From contig OZ244860.1 in the NCBI GenBank assembly GCA_965221035.1, positions 3,658,001 to 3,722,000 of the forward strand: a DNA stretch of 64,000 bases. The letters are read 5' to 3'. Within the stretch, counting starts at the first letter, position 1; each line of letters begins with the position of its first letter. The notes beneath the pieces were generated by a model that worked only from the letters and a program-made list of their open reading frames with translations, was not told where the DNA came from and did not search any database. Below are positions 36,111 to 44,872 of this stretch, in pieces. Source of the stretch: UBA6522 sp965221035 (GTDB lineage Bacteria; Pseudomonadota; Gammaproteobacteria; Steroidobacterales; Rariloculaceae). The translations under genes were made by a program, and so were the position numbers.

Positions 36111-36497
36111 ATGACGTTACAGGTTGTAGGTCTGATTTATGATTTAGTGGGAATATTAGTGCTCGGGGCGCGCGCGCCAATAAGAATGGTAAATCAAATA
36201 GCCGCACAGTCAAGCACGCATTGGGATTATAGTCCAACCCTGATGAAAGCATTTTGCTCTGACCGTTTGGATACATCTGCTGGAACTGTGTTTATGGTAT
36301 TTGGCTTTGCCATCCAGATAGCGGCTCTCATAGGTAAAATTCCGTCGTGGAACTATTTTCTATTTGGGGTGCTAATACTCTTGTGCTTTGTCTATTGTCT
36401 GTTTCTACGGCAGCGGTTGTTAGACTGGTTGGTCGCGTCGGTAACGAGAATGCACGATACAAGGATAAAGGCTGCGGAGACAGCCGAACACGATTGA
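36111..36497 (+). CDS. Small membrane protein of unknown function
   Basis: A 128-residue protein with a hydrophobic N-terminal helix (about residues 3-18) and two strong helices around residues 60-100 (VFMVFGFAIQIAALIG; YFLFGVLILLCFVYCLF), then a basic tail. ATG 36111 has AAGAGG 10 bases upstream. The codons are much richer in A and T than those of neighbouring genes, which suggests transfer. I do not recognise the family. Confidence 0.6.
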   Translation: MTLQVVGLIYDLVGILVLGARAPIRMVNQIAAQSSTHWDYSPTLMKAFCSDRLDTSAGTVFMVFGFAIQIAALIGKIPSWNYFLFGVLILLCFVYCLFLRQRLLDWLVASVTRMHDTRIKAAETAEHD

Positions 36498-36861
36498 ACC
36501 AAAGACCATGGGTTGATCGTGCATGACGTAGAAAATAGGAGCTGATCGTCAGATAGTTCTGCAGGATTCTATTGTTTTTGCTACCAATCGCGTTCTTTCA
36601 GAAAATTTTTTGGATTGAATTCCTTCATGGACCTAAACGACTCTCACATTGGACAGAGAGGGCGTAGCACAACCGATCAAGGAAAGAGTCGGCGGCATTC
36701 TCATCCTGATTGTCGCTGCGAATGTGCTCGGGGATCTGCAGCTGGTCAACTTGAATACTTTCCGCCGAAGTTCAGCGAGGACCAACCGGGCAAATGGAAA
36801 ACGCTTCAAGCTGGCACGCCTGTGCTACGGTCGTGATATCACATAACAAGAGGCGTATTCC
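36498..36861. other. 364-bp AT-richer gap
   Basis: No gene is supported. A perfect 10-bp palindrome (GTGATATCAC, 36833-36842) lies 20 bp before the next start and could be an operator. Confidence 0.4.
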
Positions 36862-37479
36862 ATGGCGAGCGTTACAGAGATCGAAAAGGTGGATGAGTTG
36901 ATTGAGTTGTTGAATTCAACTCCTGTGCTCACGTCGGCCGAAATCAAGCGCAGGGCCGACGCGTTCCATAAATCGTTCCGCGTAGATGAAGTTGGACTGT
37001 GCCGTGAAGGCTTGAGTGTCGAGGCTGCCATCGTGGCGGGGCGGACTGACCTTGTTCCCGAGAGTGCCCGTTTGATGCTGCAGGAGGGGCTAACCTACGG
37101 AGAGGCGCTTGCCAGGCGAACGGATATCACACCGCTTCCCGATGCCGACGTAGCCACGGGCCGGGATTATGACGCGCACTTAAATTCATTGAAGTGTACA
37201 GATCAAGACTTGGGTTTTCAGTGCGACTATGTTCATGCATCCATTATGCGTCATATGGAAACGGGTGAACCCATCGCTCCCAATTTCGTATGGCGAATAG
37301 CTGTGTTGCTGCGCAGAGCGAAGCACGAGCAGCGGGAGCTGCGATTCCTACGGGCTTGGTGCGGTCGCTACGGTGAATACGAAATGCTCGGTACCAGGGA
37401 AAGGAAGTTGGAAGAGCGGCTGCGCAAGCTGAAACAGACACTCGAAAAGAAACGCGTAGCGGAGTCAGGCGGATCGTAG
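36862..37479 (+). CDS. Protein of unknown function
   Basis: A 205-residue soluble protein. ATG 36862 follows AAGAGG by eight bases. The C-terminal 35 residues (RKLEERLRKLKQTLEKKRV) look like a charged coiled coil. The middle has a CDYVHASIMRHMETGE segment and several Cys. No domain is recognised. It stands alone between the accessory region and the cytochrome gene. Confidence 0.6.
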   Translation: MASVTEIEKVDELIELLNSTPVLTSAEIKRRADAFHKSFRVDEVGLCREGLSVEAAIVAGRTDLVPESARLMLQEGLTYGEALARRTDITPLPDADVATGRDYDAHLNSLKCTDQDLGFQCDYVHASIMRHMETGEPIAPNFVWRIAVLLRRAKHEQRELRFLRAWCGRYGEYEMLGTRERKLEERLRKLKQTLEKKRVAESGGS

Positions 37480-37642
37480 TTGCGATGATCCGACCCGTTC
37501 TGATGAACTTCCCGTCTTGGGCATTCTCGTACGAATCGCCACGCCGGTCTCGCCACAGCCATTCCAGTATTATTACCACGCAGTACGCAACGACACCGCG
37601 TTCAATCGGACATCCACATCCACCATCACGCACAACCCCACC

Positions 37643-38437
37643 ATGAGACCCTTCCCGGCACCCTCCATACCCCCGACTCTTGCCATAACCCTGCTACTGG
37701 CCGTCACCATTTCCCCCAGAGCGCAGCATGAAGGCCAATACGACCCGCTCGACATCGAATACGGAGCACAAATATTTGCCGAGCGCTGCGTAGTCTGCCA
37801 CGGCGAGAGCGGTGACCTGCTGCCCGAGGCTAACCTGCGCAACGGCACGTTCCGCAATGCGTCTTCAGATCGTGAACTCGCCGGCGTGCTCATCAATGGA
37901 GTGCCCAACACGGCCATGGTCCCTACGGGCTATACGGGCACCGAACTCACGGCGCTGGTCGCGTATCTGCGCAATATCACGACCTACGACCCAACTGCCA
38001 GTAGCGTTACGCTTGGCGACCCGGAGCGCGGTCGGGAACTTGCCGAAGGCGCGGGTGAATGCATGTCCTGTCATCGGGTCGGCGCCGATGGGCCACGCTA
38101 CGCGCCGGCCCTGACCGATGTCGGCGCAAGGCGGTCGGCTGCGACGCTGCGTCGAATACTGGTCGATCCGAGCGGGGCGATGCTGCCCGTGAATCGCCCC
38201 GTGCGTGCAGTCACCGAGGACGGTGAGGTCATCGTTGGACGCAGACTCAACGAAGACACATTCTCGGTTCAATTGATCACGCAGGACGAACGTCTGGTCG
38301 CACTCGACAAGGCCGCGCTGCGCGAATACACCATCGGGACTGAATCAGCGAAGCAACCCTACGGGGAGATATTCGACGAAGACGAACTCGCCGATCTGCT
38401 CGCCTGGCTTTTGTCCCTGCGAGGATTTGGACGATGA
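37643..38437 (+). CDS. Dihaem cytochrome c
   Basis: A 264-residue exported protein with a signal peptide (PPTLAITLLLAVTISPRAQ) and two c-type haem sites, CVVCH near residue 51 and CMSCH near residue 137. The C-terminal part is a DUF-like extension. Its stop overlaps the start of the PQQ dehydrogenase by 4 bp (ATGA), so it is the likely electron acceptor of that enzyme. I take ATG 37643 because the signal peptide begins there. Confidence 0.88.
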   Translation: MRPFPAPSIPPTLAITLLLAVTISPRAQHEGQYDPLDIEYGAQIFAERCVVCHGESGDLLPEANLRNGTFRNASSDRELAGVLINGVPNTAMVPTGYTGTELTALVAYLRNITTYDPTASSVTLGDPERGRELAEGAGECMSCHRVGADGPRYAPALTDVGARRSAATLRRILVDPSGAMLPVNRPVRAVTEDGEVIVGRRLNEDTFSVQLITQDERLVALDKAALREYTIGTESAKQPYGEIFDEDELADLLAWLLSLRGFGR

Positions 38438-40158
38438 GCGCGCATTGCCGCGCGGCATTTGCCACACTAGCCAACGTCCCGGCCTTTTCGAAGGCAATCG
38501 CGGATGCGGCACCCAGAACCACACTGGCAGCGCCGATCATGCTCATTGCGCTGGGCGCCGGCGCGCAGGTCACCTCCGAACAACTGTTGAACGCGTCCGC
38601 AACGCCGGAGAACTGGCTCACCTATTCCGGTACGTACATGAGTCAGCGGCACACGACGCTTGACCGGATCACTCCGGAAAACGTCGATGAACTGGAGCTC
38701 AAGTGGGTGTTTCAGGCGGCGTCGCTCGAAGCCTTCGAGGCCACCCCGCTAGTGGTCGACGGAATCATGTACTTGACCGAGGCGCCGAATACGGTGATTG
38801 CGCTCGATGCCTCGACGGGACGCATCTTCTGGCGCTACCAGTACGATTCCTCGGCCGAGGCCAGGACCTGCTGCGGTCGCGTCAATCGCGGGCTCGCAAT
38901 TCTCGGTGACAGGGTTTTCATGGCGACGATCGACGCCGAACTTATCGCCATCGACGTGTTGACCGGGCAGCCGATGTGGCAGACCAACGTCGCCGATCCC
39001 AGCCGCGGCTACGCGATGACGCTCGCCCCGCTCGCCGTTGACGACAAGGTCATCGTCGGCGTCGCGGGCGGCGAATATGGCATCCGCGGCTTTATCGCCG
39101 CCTACGATGCGGACACGGGCGAGGAGGTGTGGCGCTTCTACACAATTCCCGCCCCAGGTGAAGCGGGCCATGAGACCTGGGAGGAGGGTGGTGACGCGTG
39201 GATGAATGGCGGCGGGTCGGTCTGGCTCACGGGCTCCTACGATCCCGATCTCAATCTGACGTACTGGGGTGTGGGCAATCCCGGGCCGGACTGGAATCCG
39301 GCGCAGCGCCCCGGCGACAACCTCTACTCCGACAGCGTCGTCGCGCTGGATGCCGACACGGGTGAACGGGTGTGGCATTTCCAGTTCACGCCGGGCGATC
39401 CGTACGACTACGACGCGGTTCAGATTCCCGTGCTGGTCGATCTCGAGATCGACGGTGCCGCGAGCGACAAGCTCATGCTGTGGGCCAATCGCAATGGCTT
39501 TTTCTACGTTCTGGATCGCACGAACGGTGAATTCGTACGCGGTTCACCCTTCGTCCACGTTAACTGGGCCAGCGGCCTCGACGAGAGCGGCCGGCCGATC
39601 CAGACGCCACAGGGCCCGGAGGCGGTGACCTATCCGGGTGTGCAGGGCGGCACGAACTGGTATTCGCCGTCCTACAGCCCGAATACGGAGCTCTTCTACG
39701 TCACGGTCTGGGAGAACTACGGCACGATCTTCAAGCCTGTCGAAGTGGAGCATCAGCCGGGCCAGGTATTCGGCGGCGGCATTCTGGCCGGGCCGATCCC
39801 CGGCGTGGCCAACCTGCCTGGCTTCGGGCGTCAACCGATCAACCACTGGACCGAGGAGGTCGGTAACGGCGCGATCCACGCGCTCGACCCGCGTACCGGA
39901 GAGCGCGTGTGGCGGTTCCCGACCACCGATGTTTCGCATAGCGGCATATTGACCACCGCGACCGACCTCCTGTTCACCGGCAGCCGCGAGGGCTACTTCT
40001 ACGCGCTCGACGCCCGCGATGGCGAACTGCTGTGGCGTGCGCGGCTCGGGGGGCATGGGGTGAACGGCCCGATGGCGTTCGCGCTCGACGGGGAGCAATA
40101 CATCGCCGTCGCCATGGGGTTCGGGCTCTTTGTTTACGGGCTGCCCGAGGGCGAATAA
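38434..40158 (+). CDS. PQQ-dependent alcohol dehydrogenase
   Basis: A 574-residue periplasmic quinoprotein of the methanol/ethanol dehydrogenase group with an eight-bladed propeller. It has the vicinal disulphide CC in ARTCCGRVNRG near residue 148, GNPGPDWNP..RPGDNLYSDSV, and DPYDYDAVQ, where the Asp two residues after the catalytic Asp is the pattern linked to lanthanide use. A signal-like helix lies around residues 30-45, so the true start may be later. It probably passes electrons to the upstream dihaem cytochrome. Confidence 0.88.
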   Translation: MSAHCRAAFATLANVPAFSKAIADAAPRTTLAAPIMLIALGAGAQVTSEQLLNASATPENWLTYSGTYMSQRHTTLDRITPENVDELELKWVFQAASLEAFEATPLVVDGIMYLTEAPNTVIALDASTGRIFWRYQYDSSAEARTCCGRVNRGLAILGDRVFMATIDAELIAIDVLTGQPMWQTNVADPSRGYAMTLAPLAVDDKVIVGVAGGEYGIRGFIAAYDADTGEEVWRFYTIPAPGEAGHETWEEGGDAWMNGGGSVWLTGSYDPDLNLTYWGVGNPGPDWNPAQRPGDNLYSDSVVALDADTGERVWHFQFTPGDPYDYDAVQIPVLVDLEIDGAASDKLMLWANRNGFFYVLDRTNGEFVRGSPFVHVNWASGLDESGRPIQTPQGPEAVTYPGVQGGTNWYSPSYSPNTELFYVTVWENYGTIFKPVEVEHQPGQVFGGGILAGPIPGVANLPGFGRQPINHWTEEVGNGAIHALDPRTGERVWRFPTTDVSHSGILTTATDLLFTGSREGYFYALDARDGELLWRARLGGHGVNGPMAFALDGEQYIAVAMGFGLFVYGLPEGE

Positions 40159-40159
40159 C

Positions 40160-40191
40160 ACGTCATTTTCGACGTACGTCAGCAATGACGT
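40160..40191. terminator. Bidirectional terminator-like hairpin
   Basis: ACGTCATT (40160-40167) and AATGACGT (40184-40191) form perfect arms around a 10-bp palindrome (GACGTACGTC). It lies between convergent genes. No long T-run, so efficiency is unsure. Confidence 0.5.
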
Positions 40192-40212
40192 ATAACGCCC
40201 CGATGCCAGGCG

Positions 40213-41115
40213 TCAGCATTCTGTCGGAGCGCCAAAACAAGCCAGGTCGTAAATGGATTCAATGCGTTCGCCTGACGGCAGAATATGATCGAAGACCTTG
40301 TTTGAATGTCGATTGATTATGATGTGGTTGCCACCGAGTGGACCCACCCAGGATACGAAATATATGCCGTCGGCGATCTTGGTTGCCGTGGTCGGGTAGA
40401 CCAGCGGTGCTTCTTCGCCTTCGCTAACGCGGGTCTCAACCCCATCAACTTCAATCCTGGTATAGCCGTAGGGTGTGTCAAAGCCGATTGCAGTACCCGC
40501 CAGTTCAGCCCTTGCGGCAACATCTGCGTCAGATATTTCGGTGATGTACAAACTGCGTTGACGACGGGGGGGCAAATTGTGTCGGGCCGAGTTTTCGAGC
40601 AATAGGGTTTCGCGCGCCCCTTCAACCGGCAATATTCTATCCAGAGGGCGGACGCAATCCGGCGTGTCCTTGCAGTGCACGACGCCATAAATCGTATCCA
40701 TTGGAATCCACAGATTTCGTGGATTCAAGTGGGCATGAACGGTCATGTCGTCAAAGTTGTGAACCACGTTGTCCCCGCCACTCCCGCCGGTGCCCCACGA
40801 TGTGAAATAGATATTCTCGGCGACCTTGGATACCTGAGGAACGACTTCCGCCTGGAGTCCTTCGTAATACCCGTGCATGGCGTCCCACCGAACCTTGTTG
40901 TTAGCCCATGTCAGGCTGAAGCCGCCAAATTGTTCGTAGGAATAATTGATGAACGAGTTTTCGAGATCAGCATAGCCGGAGCCGGAAAAGACCGGCGCTG
41001 CGGGTTCCGGCATTGCGCTTTGAGCGGATGCCGGGGCTTCGGTTGGCTCGCTACCATTTTGTTCCGAACAGCCCAACATGGATGCTGCGATCACTGCGAC
41101 AAAAGCTCGATGCAT
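40213..41115 (-). CDS. MoaF-like lipoprotein
   Basis: A 300-residue lipoprotein: MHRAFVAVIAASMLGC gives a lipobox (SMLGC). The mature part holds two MoaF-like lipocalin-type repeats with similar ends (KVAENIYFTSW near residue 107 and KIADGIYFVSW near residue 250). MoaF-type domains occur in proteins acting on phenolic compounds. ATG 41115 is supported by GAGG upstream and by the lipobox. Ligand unknown. Confidence 0.7.
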   Translation of the reverse strand: MHRAFVAVIAASMLGCSEQNGSEPTEAPASAQSAMPEPAAPVFSGSGYADLENSFINYSYEQFGGFSLTWANNKVRWDAMHGYYEGLQAEVVPQVSKVAENIYFTSWGTGGSGGDNVVHNFDDMTVHAHLNPRNLWIPMDTIYGVVHCKDTPDCVRPLDRILPVEGARETLLLENSARHNLPPRRQRSLYITEISDADVAARAELAGTAIGFDTPYGYTRIEVDGVETRVSEGEEAPLVYPTTATKIADGIYFVSWVGPLGGNHIIINRHSNKVFDHILPSGERIESIYDLACFGAPTEC

Positions 41116-41219
41116 ATCCCTTACCTCAACATCGTGGAATCCGAGCACGGGTATTGTCCGGGTGATCGCCCCCATGAGGCAAGTCGAACTGGCCGAACGC
41201 CGCCACGATAAAGTCTCTA

Positions 41220-42503
41220 TCAGCGCAGGTCGCCCCCCATGCCCTCGAAAATATAGTCATTCAGAAAGATGCGCTGGCCGAAAAGGTTGCGCTCGACTTC
41301 GTTCAACTCGGCTTCCTCGCAGATGTCGTCCCAACAGTCTCGGATGGTAGCGATCTGCCGGGTGATCATGTGTTTCGCCGCTGTCTCGCCGAGCTGAAAG
41401 TTGGGCGCGGCCTCAAGGCACGTCGCGAGTGTGCTCATCCGATTGTTTCCGACGATCAACATCGCCTGGCTGGCCACATTACCGGACCGACTCTGCGGGC
41501 AGATGTCATAGGCGGGCGTCAGCGCAAGGTATTCGCCGTCCCAGAACGCCGCGTGGTTGCGGGCGTGATCGTCAGTGTTTCCGCACAGGATGTTGAACAC
41601 CATGCGTCCGTACAGCTCTCGCAATGTCTCCTTCGGCGACGTGAAGCGGTGCCGGATGATTTCCGCGAGGTCTTCATAACTGGCGTAACGCGCCATCATT
41701 TCATCCAGACCGAACAGCGTCAGCGCCGAAAGCATGGCCTTGCGCGTCCAGCCGTCCCGGGTCTTGACGCGGTCGAAACGTTCGACCAGCAGCACGTCCT
41801 TGCCGGCGGCATGCGCAAGATTCACGCGGGCGACATCGAGCCCCGCCCTGGCCGCAAGGCGCATGGCAACATATTCCGCCTTCACCACGTTGTAGGTGTC
41901 GGTTGTGGACGGGAACTTGGCGATCATCGTCGTGTCGCTGTTCTGGATCATGGCCTTCGCGCGTGCGCCGCCGATAGACGTGCCGTGGAGCAGTGCTTGA
42001 TCAAGATCGGGGGTGAGTGGCACTCCTTTCTCGACTCTCTCGGCGGCGCCCAGTAATTCTTCGAGCGTCGCGGGTTGAACGGCGCGGGGCACGTAATCGG
42101 AAGGGGAATGCTGGAAGTCCAAAGCGCCGATGCGGTCGGAGCCTGACTCCAGCAGATAGGTCAACTCGTCGAGATCAGCCACATCGTCATCCTTGACCTT
42201 GCGTCCCGATATCCGGTTCAGTATGACGCGACGACCCCACGCATCGGGCGCGGCGTCGCGCAGGCAACCGGCCATGTTCAGCCCTGGTGCGGGCGCAATC
42301 GCTCCCCTGAGCAACGGCAATTCTGGCTCGTAGATCGGAATGCGATCATTCGAATTCAGATAGCTCTGGCCGTAGTTGAAGATCAGTTGTCCGCCGACCC
42401 GCGCCAGGCGCCCGGCGACGACCGGTGCTGTTGCTCCGGGCAGCCATATCCAGACATAGGCTTCCCCTGGCGCATTCGTGTCGCGGCGATCAGAAGTCAT
42501 CAT
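41220..42503 (-). CDS. hipA: HipA-type serine/threonine kinase toxin
   Basis: A 427-residue HipA kinase. It has the N-terminal couple domain, the P-loop-like GTSIGGARAKAM near residue 175, the ATP-binding MIAKFPS, and the catalytic NTDDHARNH near residue 305, followed by AYDICPQ. HipA kinases phosphorylate aminoacyl-tRNA synthetases or other translation targets. It overlaps hipB by 14 bp. Confidence 0.93.
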   Translation of the reverse strand: MMTSDRRDTNAPGEAYVWIWLPGATAPVVAGRLARVGGQLIFNYGQSYLNSNDRIPIYEPELPLLRGAIAPAPGLNMAGCLRDAAPDAWGRRVILNRISGRKVKDDDVADLDELTYLLESGSDRIGALDFQHSPSDYVPRAVQPATLEELLGAAERVEKGVPLTPDLDQALLHGTSIGGARAKAMIQNSDTTMIAKFPSTTDTYNVVKAEYVAMRLAARAGLDVARVNLAHAAGKDVLLVERFDRVKTRDGWTRKAMLSALTLFGLDEMMARYASYEDLAEIIRHRFTSPKETLRELYGRMVFNILCGNTDDHARNHAAFWDGEYLALTPAYDICPQSRSGNVASQAMLIVGNNRMSTLATCLEAAPNFQLGETAAKHMITRQIATIRDCWDDICEEAELNEVERNLFGQRIFLNDYIFEGMGGDLR

Positions 42504-42828
42504 TCACCTTCGCCTTTGCCATGCGAGCGGACTTCGGAAGCAGGGCGAGCTTGCCGCGTTCCATCGACAGGTGGCGCGTCAGCGTCGTCGGTTCGGCTTC
42601 GAACAAGCGCAACCCGACGATGGCCGCCACCTCGAAGGCTGCGCCGACGGAGGATCCCATTTCGCCTTTTTCGATGCGGTGCACGAGGCCGCGCGAAACT
42701 CCGGCGCGTTCGGCGACATCGGCGACGGTGATGCCGCGTTCGATGCGCGCGTTTCGGACCATCAGCCCGAGAAGCTCGGCGGCGTTGCGAGCATAGCGGG
42801 AATAGCTTCTGTGCACGGGTTTTGCCAT
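42490..42828 (-). CDS. hipB: HipB-type antitoxin (XRE family)
   Basis: A 112-residue helix-turn-helix protein: VRNARIERGITVADVAERAGVSRGLVHRIEKGE forms the HTH around residues 25-57. It would bind the operator upstream and neutralise HipA. ATG 42828 is preferred because ATG 42843 is only 3 bp from the operator; starts further upstream would lie inside it. Confidence 0.88.
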   Translation of the reverse strand: MAKPVHRSYSRYARNAAELLGLMVRNARIERGITVADVAERAGVSRGLVHRIEKGEMGSSVGAAFEVAAIVGLRLFEAEPTTLTRHLSMERGKLALLPKSARMAKAKVNDDF

Positions 42829-42845
42829 CGCTAAATGTTCCATAA

Positions 42846-42867
42846 ATAGATAATTGTATATATCTAT
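42846..42867. promoter_or_regulatory. hipBA operator candidate
   Basis: ATAGATA-N8-TATCTAT is a perfect 7-bp inverted repeat with an 8-bp spacer. E. coli HipB operators have the same geometry (TATCC-N8-GGATA). It lies in an AT-rich promoter region 18 bp before the chosen hipB start. Confidence 0.65.
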
Positions 42868-42965
42868 GATCTGGTAATAGAACACATCTCGTCAATTGGC
42901 GCAGAAGGGTGACTCACTTGAATGGGCTTCAAGTGTCGTTATCCCGGAGGGTTGGAACCCCTATT

Positions 42966-44603
42966 TCAATTCTCCTGGGCCGAGCCCTGGATACGCCTCC
43001 GAACACGCAGTGGAATCTGTTCCGCCACGTGCGCGGCAAACCCTGAACCGGCCTCGGCATAGACGCTGAAGACCGTCGATGCGCCGGCTTGCTTGAGCGG
43101 CTCGATCTCATCCTGAAACCTGGTGGTGGAAGCAACCCCACCTTCGAATGAGGCGGCCTTGAGTTGGTCGATCACGGCAAGGTTGGCTGTGAGGTTCGGC
43201 AGGGAAAGCATCACGAGTTCGAGTGCGTGCGCGGCCTGAACGCGGTCCCAGAAGTCCGGATCGCCGGGGTCGCCAAGCACCACGTTGCGGCCCGCCGCCT
43301 GTTGGCGTTGTACTGTGGCCGGATCGGTGTCGACGCCGACCACGGAACCGCCGAACTGTTCATCCATGGTGTCGTAGGTTCCCGTTCCGACGTGGCCCAT
43401 GCCGATGACGATGATTGCCGCATCTGCGAGATCGGGCGGCGTATCGTCGGCAACCAGTTCGGATTGCTGAAAGCGTGTCCAGACCGACCGGAATCTCGCG
43501 TAGATCGTGTCGGCAAAGACGCTGATCCCCGCGGCGATGATGCAGGACAGCGACAGCGCGACCGCGATGACGATCAACCAGCGGCTGTCCAACCAGCCAC
43601 TGGCAACTCCGACGGCCGCGACGATGAGTCCGAATTCGCTGAAGCTGGTAAGGCTCAGCGACGCGAGCAGCGACGTTCGCGCCCTCAGCTTGAATGCCGA
43701 GAGCAGGAAGAAGAACAGAGCGGACTTGAGAAACACGAACGGCGTGATGGCTGCTCCGATCAGCACGGCCTCCAGCGTCAGTTGCCCGGACAGTCCGATC
43801 GACAGGAAGAAGGCGAGCAGAAACAGGTCCTTGAATCCGAGCATGGTCTTGGCCAGCTCGTCGGCGTTTCGGTGGCTGGCGATCAACACCCCCAGGATGA
43901 GGGCACCCAGATCTCCCTTGAGCCCGACCAACTCGAATCCCTGGGCCCCGCCCAAGGCCAGCAGCAAGCCGAAAAGTACCAGCAACTCGCCGTGGCCGAC
44001 GCGCTCAAGCACACGAAGCAGCAGGGGCCTCATGGGGATGATGGCCAGCACCAGAAGGGCCCAGTGGTTCGGCCAATTGCCGGTGGACGCCGCGAGAAAG
44101 ACCACGGCGGCAAGGTCCTGCACAATCAGAATTCCGACCGCGATCTGACCGTGCAGGGAAGCGCTTTGCCCTTTCTCTTCAAGCACCTTCACGACAAAGA
44201 CCGTGCTGGAGAAGCTCAACGCAAACGCGATGGCCAGCGATTGGAAAAAGCCGATATCCGCAAAAAAGGCGATTCCCGCGAGTGCCAGCGCATAGATCGC
44301 GGTTCCGAAAACCAGTGCGATGACCGTCATGTGAACCCCGGTGACGGCCCAGACCTGCGGTCGCGCGAAGGTTCGCAGATCAAGCTTGAGGCCGACGATG
44401 AACAACAACAGGGTGATGCCGAGGTCCGAGAGTTTCTGGAGCATGTCCCCGCTGCCGATCCCGTACAGATTCAGGATGAATCCGGCGGCAAGGAAACCGA
44501 CGAGTGGCGGCAGCCCGACGGTCTTGGCCAACAAACCCAGGACGAACGCCAGGGCGATCCAGGCGATGTCTCCGAAGGCGATGGCGATCAGTTCAAAATC
44601 CAT
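42966..44603 (-). CDS. Kef-type potassium/proton antiporter with TrkA-N domain
   Basis: A CPA2-family antiporter of about 545 residues: 12 membrane helices with GLPPLVGFLAAGFIL, FSSTVFVVKVLEEKG and GILIVQDLAAVVFL, then a Rossmann-type TrkA-N domain (IVIGMGHVGTGTYDTM, VVGVDTD) near residue 410. The C-terminal extension is short. It exports K+ in exchange for H+. ATG 44603 or an upstream ATG at 44627 may be used. Confidence 0.9.
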   Translation of the reverse strand: MDFELIAIAFGDIAWIALAFVLGLLAKTVGLPPLVGFLAAGFILNLYGIGSGDMLQKLSDLGITLLLFIVGLKLDLRTFARPQVWAVTGVHMTVIALVFGTAIYALALAGIAFFADIGFFQSLAIAFALSFSSTVFVVKVLEEKGQSASLHGQIAVGILIVQDLAAVVFLAASTGNWPNHWALLVLAIIPMRPLLLRVLERVGHGELLVLFGLLLALGGAQGFELVGLKGDLGALILGVLIASHRNADELAKTMLGFKDLFLLAFFLSIGLSGQLTLEAVLIGAAITPFVFLKSALFFFLLSAFKLRARTSLLASLSLTSFSEFGLIVAAVGVASGWLDSRWLIVIAVALSLSCIIAAGISVFADTIYARFRSVWTRFQQSELVADDTPPDLADAAIIVIGMGHVGTGTYDTMDEQFGGSVVGVDTDPATVQRQQAAGRNVVLGDPGDPDFWDRVQAAHALELVMLSLPNLTANLAVIDQLKAASFEGGVASTTRFQDEIEPLKQAGASTVFSVYAEAGSGFAAHVAEQIPLRVRRRIQGSAQEN

Positions 44604-44872
44604 GACGCGAATGTTGCTCGCGCCCATGGGCGGATGGCAAGCCTTGCCGCGGCAGGCCGTTCCTTGCCAGGCAAAGTTGCTTGCTGATTGTTGTGGCGAT
44701 TTCTATTCTGTACCGGTCATACTCGGACCGCTGGCGCGCGAAACCCTGGGATGAGGCAAAATCGCGCACCGCCAGCAAGGAAGATTGATGGCCCTGAAAA
44801 AATCGCATCTACATGCGTCGCTGTGGAAGAGCTGCGACAGATAGTACTGAGTGTGGATTGGAGAACAATGCG

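Noticed and set aside
36649..36846. TTG-started 65-codon ORF before the unknown gene at 36862
   Set aside because: It has a hydrophobic stretch but no ribosome-binding site and no homologue that I know.
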